Below, piece after piece: positions 12,691-23,771 of a stretch of 64,000 nt of DNA. The notes under the pieces were generated by a model, which was given only the letters and a program-made list of their open reading frames with translations, had not been told where the DNA came from and searched no databases. Source of the stretch: Iris pallida (taxonomy: Eukaryota; Streptophyta; Magnoliopsida; Asparagales; Iridaceae); the NCBI GenBank assembly GCA_029216955.1, contig JANAVB010015600.1:34414569-34478568 (forward strand), given 5' to 3'. Both the position numbers and the translations under genes were made by a program. How positions within the stretch are numbered: the stretch's first letter is position 1; the number at the start of each line of letters is the position of its first letter.

Positions 12691-13026
12691 AAAACAAGAG
12701 GCTGTACATCTTTAACCACAATATTTTCCTTGTCTGGATTTCCAATAAACCTATAGAATTGTGCTTTGAACACTGGCGAACGGACATCAACTATCAGCTT
12801 GTGTGTCCTGGAAGTCTCATCACCAATTTCAAAAACAATATCAGAATTCATGCCAGATTTTAGAAGGCCTTCAAGACAATCACCCATATCAGGAGGTGGC
12901 ACCAAAATGGTAGGTGTTTCCACACGAGTTCTAACAACAACAATTGTCAAGTCCATAACCAAGCATTCATCCTTGAGATAGTCTGATGTTTCTAATAACG
13001 GTCTCATGTAAAACCGCTTGTAACCC
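12687..13026 (-). pseudogene. captured exon of a BTB/POZ-MATH (BPM-type) gene
   Basis: The minus strand reads from an acceptor (TACTTTTAG) at 13027 to a donor (CAAG, then GTAATT) at 12687, open throughout. It encodes the end of a MATH domain (GYKRFYMRPLLETSDYLKDE, then a CLVMD strand) and the start of a BTB domain (PPPDMGDCLEGLL, SDIVFEIGDE, HKLIVDVRSPVFKAQF). BPM proteins are substrate adaptors for CUL3 ubiquitin ligases. Domain order and exon ends fit plant BPM genes. Other exons are missing, so this is a gene fragment moved by the transposon. Sequence before 13026 is intron-like. The family call is firm, but transcription is unknown. Confidence 0.85.
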
Positions 13027-13799
13027 CTAAAAGTAAAAGATAAATCAGTTGTTGATTCATAAGAATTATGATAACAGAAGGTTGAAAAAGCAATGAGAAG
13101 CATAGTGTAGTTTTGACTACAGAAACTAAATGATTATCATAAAATAAAAGATTATAATAAGAAATGAGAGAAATTAAACAAAGTGTAATGATATGAGGAA
13201 AAGACAACAAGGAAAATAAACCTCAAATAGTTAAAATTCATAGAAATAATATTAAATGAAGTGCAATTTCACAATCAAAGGATGAGAATTACAAGATACT
13301 AAACTTTAACTACCTGGACACTACTGAGAACACACTTTACTGCTCTTTCAGTTTCAGGTGAATTTGCCGAAGAAAAATTAGTTGCAGAATCAGATAGATC
13401 ATACCATCCAAGAAATTACAAACTGCACAGCATCATTTGATCTCTATCAATCTATCCTTCCAATTATCAGATCCAGGATTGTCAAGACTATGTCAAACTT
13501 CGAAGAGGGCAATATAGTCTAATATAAACCTTACATGTATATTTGTATAAAGATCAACAAAAAGACTAATTTTTGTACATTACAGCCCCGCCGCATGTCC
13601 CATACAAGTATTTAGGACTGATTCATGTAATGCTCAATGGCATTAAAAATTACTACATCAAATTGCCAAATATTTATCCTCACCTCATTCAAGCAATAAG
13701 GATTATTTCTACGAAATCAAGCTCATCGAATATTTCACCATGCATTACATCGAATCAAGCCTAGAGGAAACACACGGAAACCCCAAGAATCTGGTGTGT

Positions 13800-14290
13800 C
13801 CGTGCCCCTGTCTCGTTCATATAATCACTCTAAAATACAATATGACATGCCAAAAACATGTGTCATATCGTGTCCGAGCAAGATAGATCCGACACAGACC
13901 ATATAAATAGATCAAAATGACGCATAAATCATCTAGCGAGCAGAACAAAGCAGATTTAGAGACGATCAGGGATGGATCGATCACCATTACCTTCTTCCCG
14001 AGGCACCCCCAAATTTTTCTCGGGGCGATTGGTTTCATTTTACGATCACTTAGGGTTCCGACATGTCGGGGCAGGAAAATGCCTATGCTGGAGGATGCCC
14101 TTCTCAAGATGCCGGTGTAACTTATGTTACGCCGCCAACGGTGGGCACTGGCGCCGCCCAGACTGCCACCTCCGCACTGGCACTCCTCCGCCGTAGCCGT
14201 CGCCACAGTACGCACTCCCGTCCTTCCATTTCCTTCCCTCTCTGTAATTTTTGATTTAGGGGTTCTCTTTCTCTTCGATTTAGGAGGTTG
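13800..14290. other. unassigned GC-richer segment of the CACTA element
   Basis: Unlike the AT-rich interior, 13970-14220 is GC-rich and open on both strands, for example minus 14215-13817 and plus 14063-14254, with a TATAAAT at 13904-13910. It could be a captured promoter and first exon, or a chance open frame. I recognise no protein family on either strand. Confidence 0.25.
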
Positions 14291-14627
14291 AAAGAAGGAG
14301 GAGAAGGAGATGATTAGAGTTTAGGAAAATTTTAGGTTCAGGGAGATGGAAAATTTTAGGGTTCAGGAAGAGGAGGGAAGAGGAGGGGGAGGGAACTCTG
14401 AAAAAGATCGGGTATTTGAAAGGTTTTGTTGGAAGTTTATTAATTACAAGTTTGCCACCGCTCTAAACTATTAATAACGCTTTGTTTTATAAACGTTATA
14501 AAAAGCCCAGAATTAGCCGAAACCGTCATAGAAAAAAGGTATTTCGAACTTTGATGACGCTTCTTTGTCAGCCGTCATGAAATCCACTTATCAAGCGTCA
14601 TTAATAGGTCTTTTTGTTGTAGTGAGT

Positions 14628-15133
14628 TAGAGAAGGCGAGGAGATTTCACCAGGGGCTGGCACCAGAGCTCAAGTCTTATACGACTACCCAGTCTCGAGT
14701 CTTCCATTCAGCTGTCTTGGAAGAAGCTCGTGCTCAGGAGATTCTTCGCAAGGAACAGCAGCAGACATCGAGGCATCATACACCAGCAGCTATACCAGCC
14801 CGAGCTACTCAGAGTGGACCTATTAGGAGGGCCGCAGGACAGTTCCAGCAGAGGCCCTCACCTTATCAGAAGCCCATTTGCTATTACTGCGGAAAACAAG
14901 GACATCTCCAGAACGACTGTAGGACTCGCCTGGGATTATGCTTGAGATGTGGATCCAATCAGCACATGCTCAAGGACTGTCCGGAGCAACAGACGATAGT
15001 ACAAGCTCGGCAGAACCCGAGGCCCACAGCCCCAGCTCTTCCAGCACCACGGCCCGTAGCAGGAGCACCTCGTCCACCATTGCCTCCCCAAGGCGTACAG
15101 TACAACAAGGCCATAGCTCAGGGCCCGGGATAG
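14628..15133 (+). pseudogene. gag: gag of element B, second part (nucleocapsid)
   Basis: Continues gag after the CACTA insertion: LEKARRFHQGLAPELK completes the capsid C-terminal region, followed by a basic linker and two CCHC zinc knuckles (CYYCGKQGHLQNDC and CLRCGSNQHMLKDC) that bind element RNA. A Pro-rich tail runs to TAG 15131-15133. The same frame reopens at once into protease, so this stop is probably a mutated glutamine codon and not the original gag end. Confidence 0.9.
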
Positions 15134-15541
15134 AATTATGGGCAGGTATTCTCACTTGTCGTGGAGGATATAGAGATAGAGACGGAAGTTATAGCAGGTA
15201 TGGTTTTAGTTGCATCTTTTCCTGCTATTACCTTATTTGATACTGGAGCCACTCATTCATTTATAGCCACTAGTTTTGCCACTAGACACAGCATTCCCAT
15301 CACACCTTTAGCTAAGAATATTAAAATCCTCACCGGAGAAGGAGTTGTACCTGTTAGTGGTGTTTGTAGACGTTGTCCTGTAGTAATAAGTGGTAGAGAG
15401 ATGATGGCACGACTTCTTGTATTCCCTATGCCGACATTTGATGTGGTTCTTGGAATAGACTGGTTGAGCCAGTATTTTGCTCTCATAGACTGCCATAGGA
15501 GCAGTATTATCTTTAGACCACTGAATGCGGCAGAGTTTTAG
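15134..15541 (+). pseudogene. pol: pol of element B: aspartic protease
   Basis: Cleaves the Gag-Pol polyprotein. The catalytic LFDTGATHSF is intact, and FDVVLGIDWL is the conserved C-terminal motif of gypsy proteases. The frame continues directly from gag across the TAG at 15131 and stops at TAG 15539-15541, where related elements have no stop. It then goes on in the same frame into RT. Confidence 0.9.
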
Positions 15542-16450
15542 TTCACCAAAGAAGACGGAGAGAGTTGTGATACACCCACATCGGGAACTCATATGATGAT
15601 GTATGACACCCCTCAACACCCTATTATCATCGAGTTTGAGGATGTATTCCCCGAGGAGTTGCCAGGACTACCACCTGACCGAGATATTGAGTTTTCTATT
15701 GAGCTTATTCCCGGAGCCGAGCCTATTTCATCTCGAGTATATCATTTGGTACCCAAGGAGTTGGTAGAGATGAAGACACAGATTGATGACTTATTAGAGA
15801 AGGGATTTATTCGTGCCAGTGCGTCACCATGGGGAGCACCCGTTCTTTTTGTACCTAAGAAAGACGGGACAGTACGCATGTGCATCGACTACAGAGCATT
15901 GAATGCAGTAACGGTGAAGGACAAGTATCCCTTGCCGCGTATAGACGATCTATTCGATCAACTGAGTGGAGCAAAAGTATTCTCCAAGATTGACTTACGA
16001 TCAGGCTATCACCAATTGAAGGTTCGGAAGGAAGACATTGCAAAGACGGCCTTTCGATCGAGGTATGGACACTACGAGTTCTTAGTCACGCCTTTCGGTT
16101 TGACCAATGCTCCCACAGTTTTTATGAATTTAATGAACAAGATCTTTCATCAGTACTTGGACAAATTTGTAGTAGTCTTTATAGATGATATCTGGATTTA
16201 CTCCAAGAGTCAAGAGGAGCATGAGCAGCATCTACGGTTAGTTTTGGGAACATTGAGGAACGAGAGACTCTTTGCGAAGCTTAACAAGTGTGATTTCTTT
16301 CTCAAGGAGGTATCATTTCTTGGTCATGTTGTTACGGGTGATGGTATATCATTAGACCCAGAAAAAATCACAGCAGTCGAATCATGGCCCGCTCCCATAT
16401 CAGCTTCTGAGGTGAGAAGTTTCTTCGGACTTGCGGGTTACTACCGATAA
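15542..16450 (+). pseudogene. pol: pol of element B: reverse transcriptase
   Basis: Copies element RNA into DNA. In frame with protease. Visible motifs: [20 protein letters not shown] before the domain, [64 protein letters not shown] region (here [12 protein letters not shown]), and the catalytic FIDDIWIYS. The thumb motif [11 protein letters not shown] follows. TAA at 16448-16450 (from CAA) ends the frame after GLAGYYR. Confidence 0.92.
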
Positions 16451-16867
16451 TTTGTAGAATATTTTTCTCGAATAGTGTGGCCTATGACTCGATTAACTTT
16501 CAAGGATCAGGAGTTTGTATGGACAGACGAGTGTCAAGCCGCATTTGACGAGTTGAAAAAGCGATTGACCACAGTACCGATCTTGACACTACCATCGGTC
16601 CCAGGAGGATTTGTGATCTACAGCGACGCATCCGAAAAGGAATTAGGATGTGTATTGATGCAGCACGGTCGTGTAGTAGCATATGCATCACGACAGTTGA
16701 GAGTGCATGAGAAGAATTATCCGACCCACGATCTAGAGCTCGCAGCGGTTATCTTTGCTTTGAAGCTATGGAGACACTACTTGTACGGCGAGAAGGTTGA
16801 TATCTACACTGATCATAAGAGTCTCAAGTACGTGTTCACACAGAAGGAGTTGAATATGCGACAGTGA
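16451..16867 (+). pseudogene. pol: pol of element B: RNase H
   Basis: Degrades the RNA strand of the RNA-DNA hybrid. Same frame as RT. The three expected acidic sites are present: [30 protein letters not shown] and [14 protein letters not shown] at 16865-16867 replaces an arginine codon (CGA to TGA) just before RWLELMKDY. Confidence 0.9.
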
Positions 16868-17935
16868 CGTTGGTTGGAGTTGATGAAAGATTATGAGATC
16901 GAGCTACATTATCATCCGGGCAAGGCTAATGTCATGGCAGACGCATTGAGCCGCAAGCCCATGGCACACTTTTTGACTACGCAGAAGGAGTTAATTAGAG
17001 ACTTGGAGCAGCTTGGTATTGAGGTAGTATTGCCTAGAGCAGATGGCGTATTAGCCAACCTCCAAGTACAATCATCATTGGTAGAGCGTATCAAGGAAAT
17101 ATTGCCCAATGACGCTAGATTTCGACGGCTCAAGGAGAGGACTGAAGCAGAAGAGCAGACGAGATTAAGGATCCATCCCGATGGGACATTGCGATATGGT
17201 GATCGTATTTATGTTCCCAATGGAGAGCTACGGCAGAAGCTTATGGCAGAGGCTCACAGTTCGACATATTCTATTCATCCCGGAGGAACCAAGATGTACC
17301 GTGATTTACGGCAGTATTATTGGTGGCATGGAATGAAGCGGGAGATAGCTCGTTTCGTTGCCAAGTGCTTAGTATGTCAACATGTGAAGGCGGAGCACCA
17401 GAGGACGGTCGGATTATTGCAGCCGCTACCCATTTCCGAGTGGAAGTGGGAGCACATTACTATGGATTTCGTCACGAGTATTCCCCGGAGTCCTAGGGGA
17501 CGTGACGCAGTGTGGGTGATTGTAGATAGACTTACAAAGTCAGCCCATTTCTTACCTTTTAGAGTGGGCTAGTCGACAGAGGTATTGGCAGAGATGTATA
17601 TAGAGCAGATTGTGAGACTACACGGTGTGCCTGTTAGTATTGTGCCGGATCGTGACTCGAGATTCATCTCACACTTTTGGAGGAGTATGCAAGAGAGTTT
17701 GGGCACCCGATTGAAGTTTAGCACATCATACCATCCTCAGACAGACGGTCGGTCGGAGCATACCATTCAGACGCTAGAGGATATGTTGAGAGCATGCATG
17801 CTTGACTTTGGCGATTCATGGGAGGATCATCTCCATCTTGTTGAGTTTTTCTACAATAATAGCTATCAAGCGAGCATTCAGATGGCTCCTTTTGAAGCAT
17901 TATATGGTAGGAAGTGTCGGTCTCCTGTTTGTTAG
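16868..17935 (+). pseudogene. pol: pol of element B: integrase zinc-binding region and catalytic core
   Basis: Inserts the cDNA into the genome. The segment starts with the RNase H end and HYHPGKANVMADALSRK. The HHCC zinc region follows (HSSTYSIHPGGTKMY to CLVCQHVK), then the DDE core: [23 protein letters not shown] and [16 protein letters not shown], all catalytic residues kept. TAG at 17570-17572 (from CAG) splits the core. TAG at 17933-17935, from a tryptophan codon, and TGA at 17951 follow. Confidence 0.9.
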
Positions 17936-18008
17936 AGCGACATAGGAGAGTGACAGCTATTGGGTCCTAAGTTGGTCTTAAGCACAGTGGAGACAGTGAA
18001 AGGACCAC

Positions 18009-18524
18009 TTGCGAGCAGCGCAGGATCGTCAGATGCAGTGGGCAGATAATCGTCGTCGACCTTTGGAGTTCAAAGAGGGCGATCATGTGTTCTTGAAGAT
18101 ATCCCCCACTAGAGGCACGATTCGATTCGAAGGACGGGACAAGTTGAGTCCAAGGTACATCAGGCCTTTCGATGTCTTGGAACGTGTTGCAGAGGTTGCC
18201 TACAGATTGGCCTTACCACCGTCGCTAGAGGGAGTGCATGACGTATTCCATGTATCTCAGTTAAGAAGGTACGTGGTGGACAACAACCATGTGCTTGATC
18301 ACTCCGAGATCACAGCTAGACCGAGTTTGTCGTACGAAGAGCAACCAGTAGGTATCCTCGATCGTCGAGTGAAGGTGTTACGGAATCAATCTATTCCATT
18401 GGTTCGTGTGGCATGGAAGCATGACTCGCCAGGAGAGTCTACTTGGGAGCGCGAGGACGATATCCGAACCCGCTACCCGCATTTGTTCGAAGACAAGGGT
18501 ATGTCTTGCATTTTAAGTTCTTAA
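18009..18524 (+). pseudogene. pol: pol of element B: integrase C-terminus with chromodomain-like tail
   Basis: In a different frame from the core, so a small deletion or insertion lies near 17995-18008. It reads RRPLEFKEGDHVFLKISP, LSPRYIRPFDVLERV and HVSQLRRYV, the usual gypsy integrase C-terminal domain. The tail has ILDRRVKVLRNQSIPLVRV, W and STWEREDD..YPHLF, the reduced chromodomain-like tail of Tekay/Del elements. Such tails are thought to steer insertion to heterochromatin. Confidence 0.88.
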
Positions 18525-18574
18525 ATCACTATTAATTTCCCTTGCATTGCATTTGATCCCCCGACCTTAATTTA

Positions 18575-18610
18575 ATTTCGAGGACGAAATTTTCTTTAAG
18601 TTGGGTAGGA
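18575..18610 (+). promoter_or_regulatory. conserved box and polypurine tract of element B
   Basis: ATTTCGAGGACGAAAT at 18575-18590 is followed by a purine-rich TAAGTTGGGTAGGA ending exactly before the 3' LTR. The PPT primes plus-strand synthesis. The same palindrome-like box precedes the 3' LTRs of elements E and C. Confidence 0.8.
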
Positions 18611-18707
18611 TGTAAAAGCCCAATAATTTATAACTATTTTAGAGCTTTAAAGAATTATTTTTTTCCGTATAATTGGTATTAATGTGGTAATTGGTATCTA
18701 TACGTAG

Positions 18708-18785
<78 letters not shown>

Positions 18786-21540
18786 TGATGGTGTGCTTGA
18801 AATATTTTTAAATTGTTAATAAATATAGCCTACCTTTGTTACAAAATATTTTTGTTACTTAATTAAGAATTTATAAAAGTTATTGTGGATATATATGTAT
18901 ATATGTTGTTTGTTAAAAAAAACATTGGTGGTGACCGAACCCCACCAACAGCAGCAGCTAGCTGCGGGGGAGGGGGGGCGACCCCATAATCCTAATACCC
19001 TCAAATAGCAGCTGCTGTAGCTGCAATGAACCCGAGCCCAACCTTAGCAAACCCGAGCCCAATGGAGTCCTACTCCTAATAAGAATACGCAGCAGCAGCA
19101 GTATATAACTCCGCCAAACCGAAACCCTAACCCACACCAATTCGATTGCCACCTTCGCCTAAACCCCTCGTCTTCACGCGCACGCCCTCGACTAGTCGCC
19201 GTCGCCGGACAACCACCGCGCCACCGTGAAGCACCCAACCCGACGGCCGAGCGAGAAGACTTCCCTGTTTTCGTACTTCCAGGTACAGAATTTTGAGTTA
19301 TATATCTTTCATGTTTTACAATGATTTCTCGATCCGTCTCTTCCTAGGCAACGACCACATAACCATCTGCAAACCCCTCCAAGTAGAACCAGGGAAGACC
19401 CAATGAGTGAATCGAGAAATCGATTCAAATTCTCGAGAAAAACTAGAGAAAAAATAGTATAGGAGGCAGTCCCAAACCTATAATTGGAAGCCAAATTCTT
19501 GGTGATTCTTCGACAGTTTTGAAAAACTAATTGAACACATGTGAAGACAATATAACCAAGAATAAAACGCAACTGGTAGATCGGTGTCTCAATTACTGTG
19601 CAAGAATTAAATCCATGTTAAACTTGTGTGAAAAATTGTTTTTGAATTAGTAAATTTCAAAAAAATTTCTCTGATACGACGTGCGCCCCGACAAACTGGG
19701 TGATGTGGTCGCACGCTATACGCATCTAAAGGCACGTATGGACATTGCGGACGTGTGGGAACTGACGGAACTCAGTTTCGTTGCGTGTGCGCGACGAAAT
19801 CAACGTGTATCCGTCGAGATACCCCCGTATCGGTGTTTTGCAAACTTGCCCATAACTTCGTGTATAGTCGTCGATTCGAGACGAAACTTGTGCCAACAGG
19901 TCCGAATCAAAATTTTGGTCCTGTGTGCGAAGTTTGGTTCGATTCTGAGAAGGTCGAATCGGAACCTATTTTAGCGGGCCTGCGACCCACTCAAACGGGC
20001 AAAATTGTACACGGCTTATCGGAATTCAAAACTGGACATAACATTGAGTTCCTCTCTTCAAACTGAAACCGTAGACATGTAGTTTGATGACTTTAGAGAC
20101 CATAGACTTTGGCACGCGTTTCGGTGCAAAGCGGGTCTAACGACGGACATCGTTTTGACCCAAAATTACGATTTTGTCCCTGTTCCAGAATTTGATTTTG
20201 GACAGGCGTTTCCTAGGTATATCTTTTACACCGAGTGCATTTTTGATGTTTGTTTTAGCGTTCAGAGTTTTTTAGAGATTGTGACGTTTCTTGGCTGACA
20301 TTGTGATTTTTTGGGCTTGCCACTTTGCACCATCAGGCAAGATACCTTGCCACCTTACTCTGTGATTATTATAATTCTTATTTTTAGTTGTTATTATCAG
20401 CATTTGTTTCTTGATATTTAAACTGTGCATCCAAGTCACACTTGGGTGCAAGCGACTCTATCGGTCGTTTGCCTCGTCTTATTTATTTCTCTTGCATTGA
20501 TTTAGTCTAGTGACCACCCATTGATATTGAGGTATTGGTATATCTCATACGGCCTTGATACTTGTTGTATCACGTGATGTGAGTCACATGTAGGACACGT
20601 ACCCACGTAGTCGGCTGGCCACCGATATGTATGGAGCGTACGACGGATAGGAGTAACTGCCAATAGTATTGCATGTTAGAAGACTTGGCGGTTACTAGAG
20701 GTTCATATCAGTCATAGAGATGATGATACTAAGCATTGGGTGGGAAGAACAATACCTGACATATGGGCTTCTTTGCATTTTCCTGATTACCTGTGCGCTC
20801 CTCAGGAGACGCAGGCTCCAGGCGCCCTCTGACGTTTCCCAGAGCGTTATGGACGTAGCCCTTGCACATGGTGCCCTCTGACGCTTCCAGAGCATTATGG
20901 ACGTAGGCCCCTGGTGCCGTCTATGGGAACTATGCCGATCCCATTTACAGCCAGGGCTCATGCGTCGAAGGATTGTATCTCAACTGCATATTCACAGTAG
21001 AATGGTCAGGAACCCGATTGCATGCATACCTTTTTCTCTTATTATATTATCACAGTTTATATGGCATGGTGTTTTCTTGTATCTTGCTATGTCCCCTGAG
21101 ACCTGGTTATCTCTCCAGGTTTAGACAATTTTTCACAAGAGTATGGAGCGGCGTTGGAGCTATCTTACATCGATGACGAGACAGTCACTACCGATTTGTA
21201 GTCTATTCTATATTTGAGACATTAGTGGACCATATTTTACTTCTCTTTCATTTCTATTTTGTGGAGGTTGGACTCTGATCTTGTGAGACTATTTTTCATA
21301 GCTGTTTGGAGTTAGCATGTTCACCCGACTATCTTTTGATACTCTTATTTATTTATTTGGACTCTATTATCTTCAGTGTTGAGCTGTGATGAGATTAGAT
21401 TATATATTGCTGGCCTGTGGTTATTTATTTACAGCTTATGTGCGTATATGAGGATTCCATATATTGAAACATTCTTCGTATATGTGCAGCTGGTATGTTC
21501 ACGTACTTGGTCCTACGTATTTTGGGACTGGGGCGTTACA
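18611..21540 (+). repeat. 3' LTR of element B
   Basis: Starts TGTAAAAGCCC, ends GGGGCGTTACA, and is followed by the TSD GTGGT. Compared with the 5' LTR it has a longer TA microsatellite (18709-18777) and lacks the Copia solo LTR. Scattered substitutions between the copies indicate that the insertion is older than element E. Confidence 0.92.
18709..18777. repeat. TA dinucleotide microsatellite
   Basis: About 34 TA units in the 3' LTR of element B. The 5' LTR has only about ten bases of TA at the same place (near 5353). Confidence 0.95.
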
Positions 21541-22822
21541 GTGGTATCGAGATACGAGGGTAGAGTGTTAGAATACCTTGGTGGAGTATTGGAGGATGAG
21601 TAGAGTATGGGTTGGAGGCTAAGGTAATGAGATTACCTTGGAAATGTAAGAAAGGATAATTTAAGGTAATGCCTATTTTCTAACATATGAGTTTACTACT
21701 TTAAGATATAGTTATATTTAGAATATTATGGTTGGTAATGGTTAGGAATAGTGAACTTAGACTAGTTTTGACCTCGGTTGACCACAGTTGACTATTTTGA
21801 CCAAAAGTCAACCGGAAGTCAACCGTTGCCTAGAAATGACTAGAACTTGATCGAAGTTGACCAGTTGACCCAAAGTCAACTGTTAGTCAACGTTAGTCAA
21901 GTTTGACCTAGAGTTGACCCAGGGTTGACCAGAGTTGACTGTTTGACCCTAAGTCAATTGTAAGTCAACCTTTGACTTAAATCGACATAGTTTGACTTTG
22001 TTTGACTTGTCTTGACCTAGTTTGACTTTTTTAGGCCTAGTATGACTTAGATTGACTTTGTACAATCTAGATTGACTTAGATTGACCTAGTGTAACTTAG
22101 TTTGACTTGGTGTGACTTAGTATGACTGAGTTTGACCTATATTGCATAACATATACTAGAAATTATGCCATACACTGTTAAACCCTAATTAAACTCATGT
22201 ATATCTCATCTTTAGGTCTGTAACTTCACTCTGAGCCATATTATACTGTTGACATATTCCTATCGGATCTCAGGCAAGTACATTCTCTGATAATATTTCT
22301 GTTTTATGATATCATTTATGTTTCTTGTATTTAGTATAAATATCCTTGTTCTCTTGACACATTGTTCACACGGATTGGTATTTGTCTGGATTCCGTCATG
22401 AGATGTTATTCCTTGTATTTCTTGGTATATCCTGTGCAAATCTTTCCTTGTTCCTTGTGCATTGTATAGACACGATTCCTGCGAAGGCTTGCTACCTCCT
22501 CGAAGAATCATGTGCCATGACATGTCATTACTAGATCCACTTTACTGGTGGGGGATAGGGGTACTTAGCATAGATATGTGATCATTTTCCCTCCTGTGAT
22601 TTTTGTTCCCTGAGAGTGTTAGCCATACACTTCACGTATGACTAGCTAGGTCCTTTTCTTCTGTGCAATCCAAGCCGATCACAAGTTGAAACTAATACTA
22701 AACTCACATAGATATAGTTCCAGATTTTTGTACATGATACATACTATTTTCTTGTTCTTACATTCAGTTACAGTCTTGATATGTATTACCATAATTCATG
22801 TACACATTATTTTACCTTATAT
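21541..22822 (+). mobile_element. LTR fragment G, right piece
   Basis: The middle of an old plus-strand gypsy LTR of the E/H type. A TTGACY array (21760-22140) is followed by CAAGTACATTCTCTGAT (22273-22289), a GGGGGATAGGGG block near 22550 and ACTTCACGTATGACTAG near 22630, in the order seen in LTRs E and I. The first five bases are the TSD of element B. The 3' part is cut by element A at 22822. No coding sequence. Confidence 0.7.
21760..22140 (+). repeat. dense W-box-like TTGACY array
   Basis: By eye I count 21 TTGACC/TTGACT and 7 AGTCAA words (the reverse complement of TTGACT) in about 390 bases. TTGACY is the core of the W-box bound by WRKY transcription factors. Spacing is irregular, so this is not a simple tandem repeat. 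Confidence 0.8.
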
Positions 22823-23769
22823 TGTAGGGCCTAAAAATCAGGTTGTGCCCTGAACATACTAATCAGTGATCAAGTTGTACCCCAAAAATCAGGTTGCGCC
22901 ACTGATATGAAGCTAAGAGAACAGGCTACGCCGCTGAACAGGTTGCGCCATATATCAGACTGCGCCCAGTTTTGTTGTGCCAAAATCTACGTGGCGCTTG
23001 ACACTTAATGGCCATCATTACTTGACAACACTGACAACTGACACCATAGTGAACGAGGAAAATCTCTTCGAATCTCGTGAATTGTGCCGCTCAAGGGGAG
23101 TTGGTTAACAGCTGTCCTGTACGCTTCATAAGTTGTGCCTAGGCACAATCCAGAAAAAATCCTTAGTTGTGCCTAGGCGCAATCTGAATGACTTCTGCTC
23201 AAAGGCTGCCACGTGTTTAGGCGCAGCCCAAATCAAGCGCAGTTTGACTCGCTGACTGAAGGTCGCGCAACCTGATAAAGTTGAGACAACTTACATTCTA
23301 AAGCAGGATGACGTGGCGCGCATGCCACTAATCTCTCAAGACATGTCTACTATCCTGTACACGACCATGCGTATCTCAATCACATGATGCCACGCGTCTA
23401 AATACAGTTAGTACACGACTTAACAACTGAATGAAAGTTGGCACAACAGGAGGTTGGCGCAACCCAATGTGGCGTAATCCAGCCTCGCGTACATCAGAAT
23501 AACTGCTAAAACAGTTAGTTTTTGAACTTTATAAATAGAGTTTCCAATCATTGTGAGATAATCATATACATACGCACAGAGATCAAGAACTCTTGCAAAA
23601 ATGCTGCTGCATTCTCCAGAGACTATAGTCTTCAAGTTCACATAGTCCAAGGGATAAAATGATCGTCTTCTGATCAGATTCCTACAGTTGTACTTCCCCA
23701 GAATTTATTGTACTTTGTACTATTCTTTTTCAAGTTTGGAATAAACATTTTTTGTTTTTTTTGCAAACA
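22823..23769 (+). repeat. 5' LTR of element A (Tat/Ogre-like)
   Basis: Begins TGTAGGGCCT and ends GCAAACA, just before a PBS. A TATA box (TTTATAAATAGAG, 23530-23542) lies about 240 bases from the end. U3 is full of words such as GTTGCGCC, GGCGCAAC and GTTGTGCCTAGGCACAAT, several self-complementary. TATAT at 22818-22822 may be the left TSD. The matching end lies outside the window, so this is unproven. Left boundary inferred from where similarity to gypsy LTR G stops. Confidence 0.7.
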
Positions 23770-23771
23770 AA

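Larger units (their letters stand above)
10714..14624. mobile_element. non-autonomous CACTA (En/Spm) DNA transposon carrying host gene fragments
   Basis: Left end CACTACAACAAAAA at 10714-10727 and right end TTTTTGTTGTAGTG at 14611-14624 are exact inverted copies (14 bp). The 3-bp TSD is AGT (10711-10713 and 14625-14627). Subterminal regions on both sides hold repeated AAGCGTCAT/ATGACGCTT and CCGTCAT words (about 10730-10880 and 14470-14610), the typical transposase-binding arrangement of this superfamily. No transposase is visible. The interior, about 3.5 kb, contains at least two exon-like fragments of unrelated host genes on the minus strand, so it behaves like a gene-capturing CACTA element. 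It needs a transposase from elsewhere. Confidence 0.93.
5256..21540 (+). mobile_element. Element B: Tekay/Del-like Ty3/gypsy retrotransposon, degenerate
   Basis: A complete but broken element: 5' LTR 5256-9679, PBS-like site, gag, protease, RT, RNase H, integrase with a chromodomain-like tail, PPT, and 3' LTR 18611-21540. The TSD is GTGGT (5251-5255 and 21541-21545). Both LTRs start TGTAAAA and end GTTACA. Apart from the CACTA insertion in gag, gag, protease, RT, RNase H and most of integrase lie in one frame, so the ancestor probably made a single Gag-Pol polyprotein. At least eight nonsense codons and a frameshift near 18000 make it inactive. Two later insertions sit inside: a Copia solo LTR in the 5' LTR and a CACTA element in gag. 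Lineage assignment rests on the long LTRs and the integrase tail. Confidence 0.9.

Noticed and set aside
23420..23650. Minus-strand 76-codon frame in the LTR of element A
   Set aside because: Overlaps the LTR TATA and leader region on the opposite strand. No domain.
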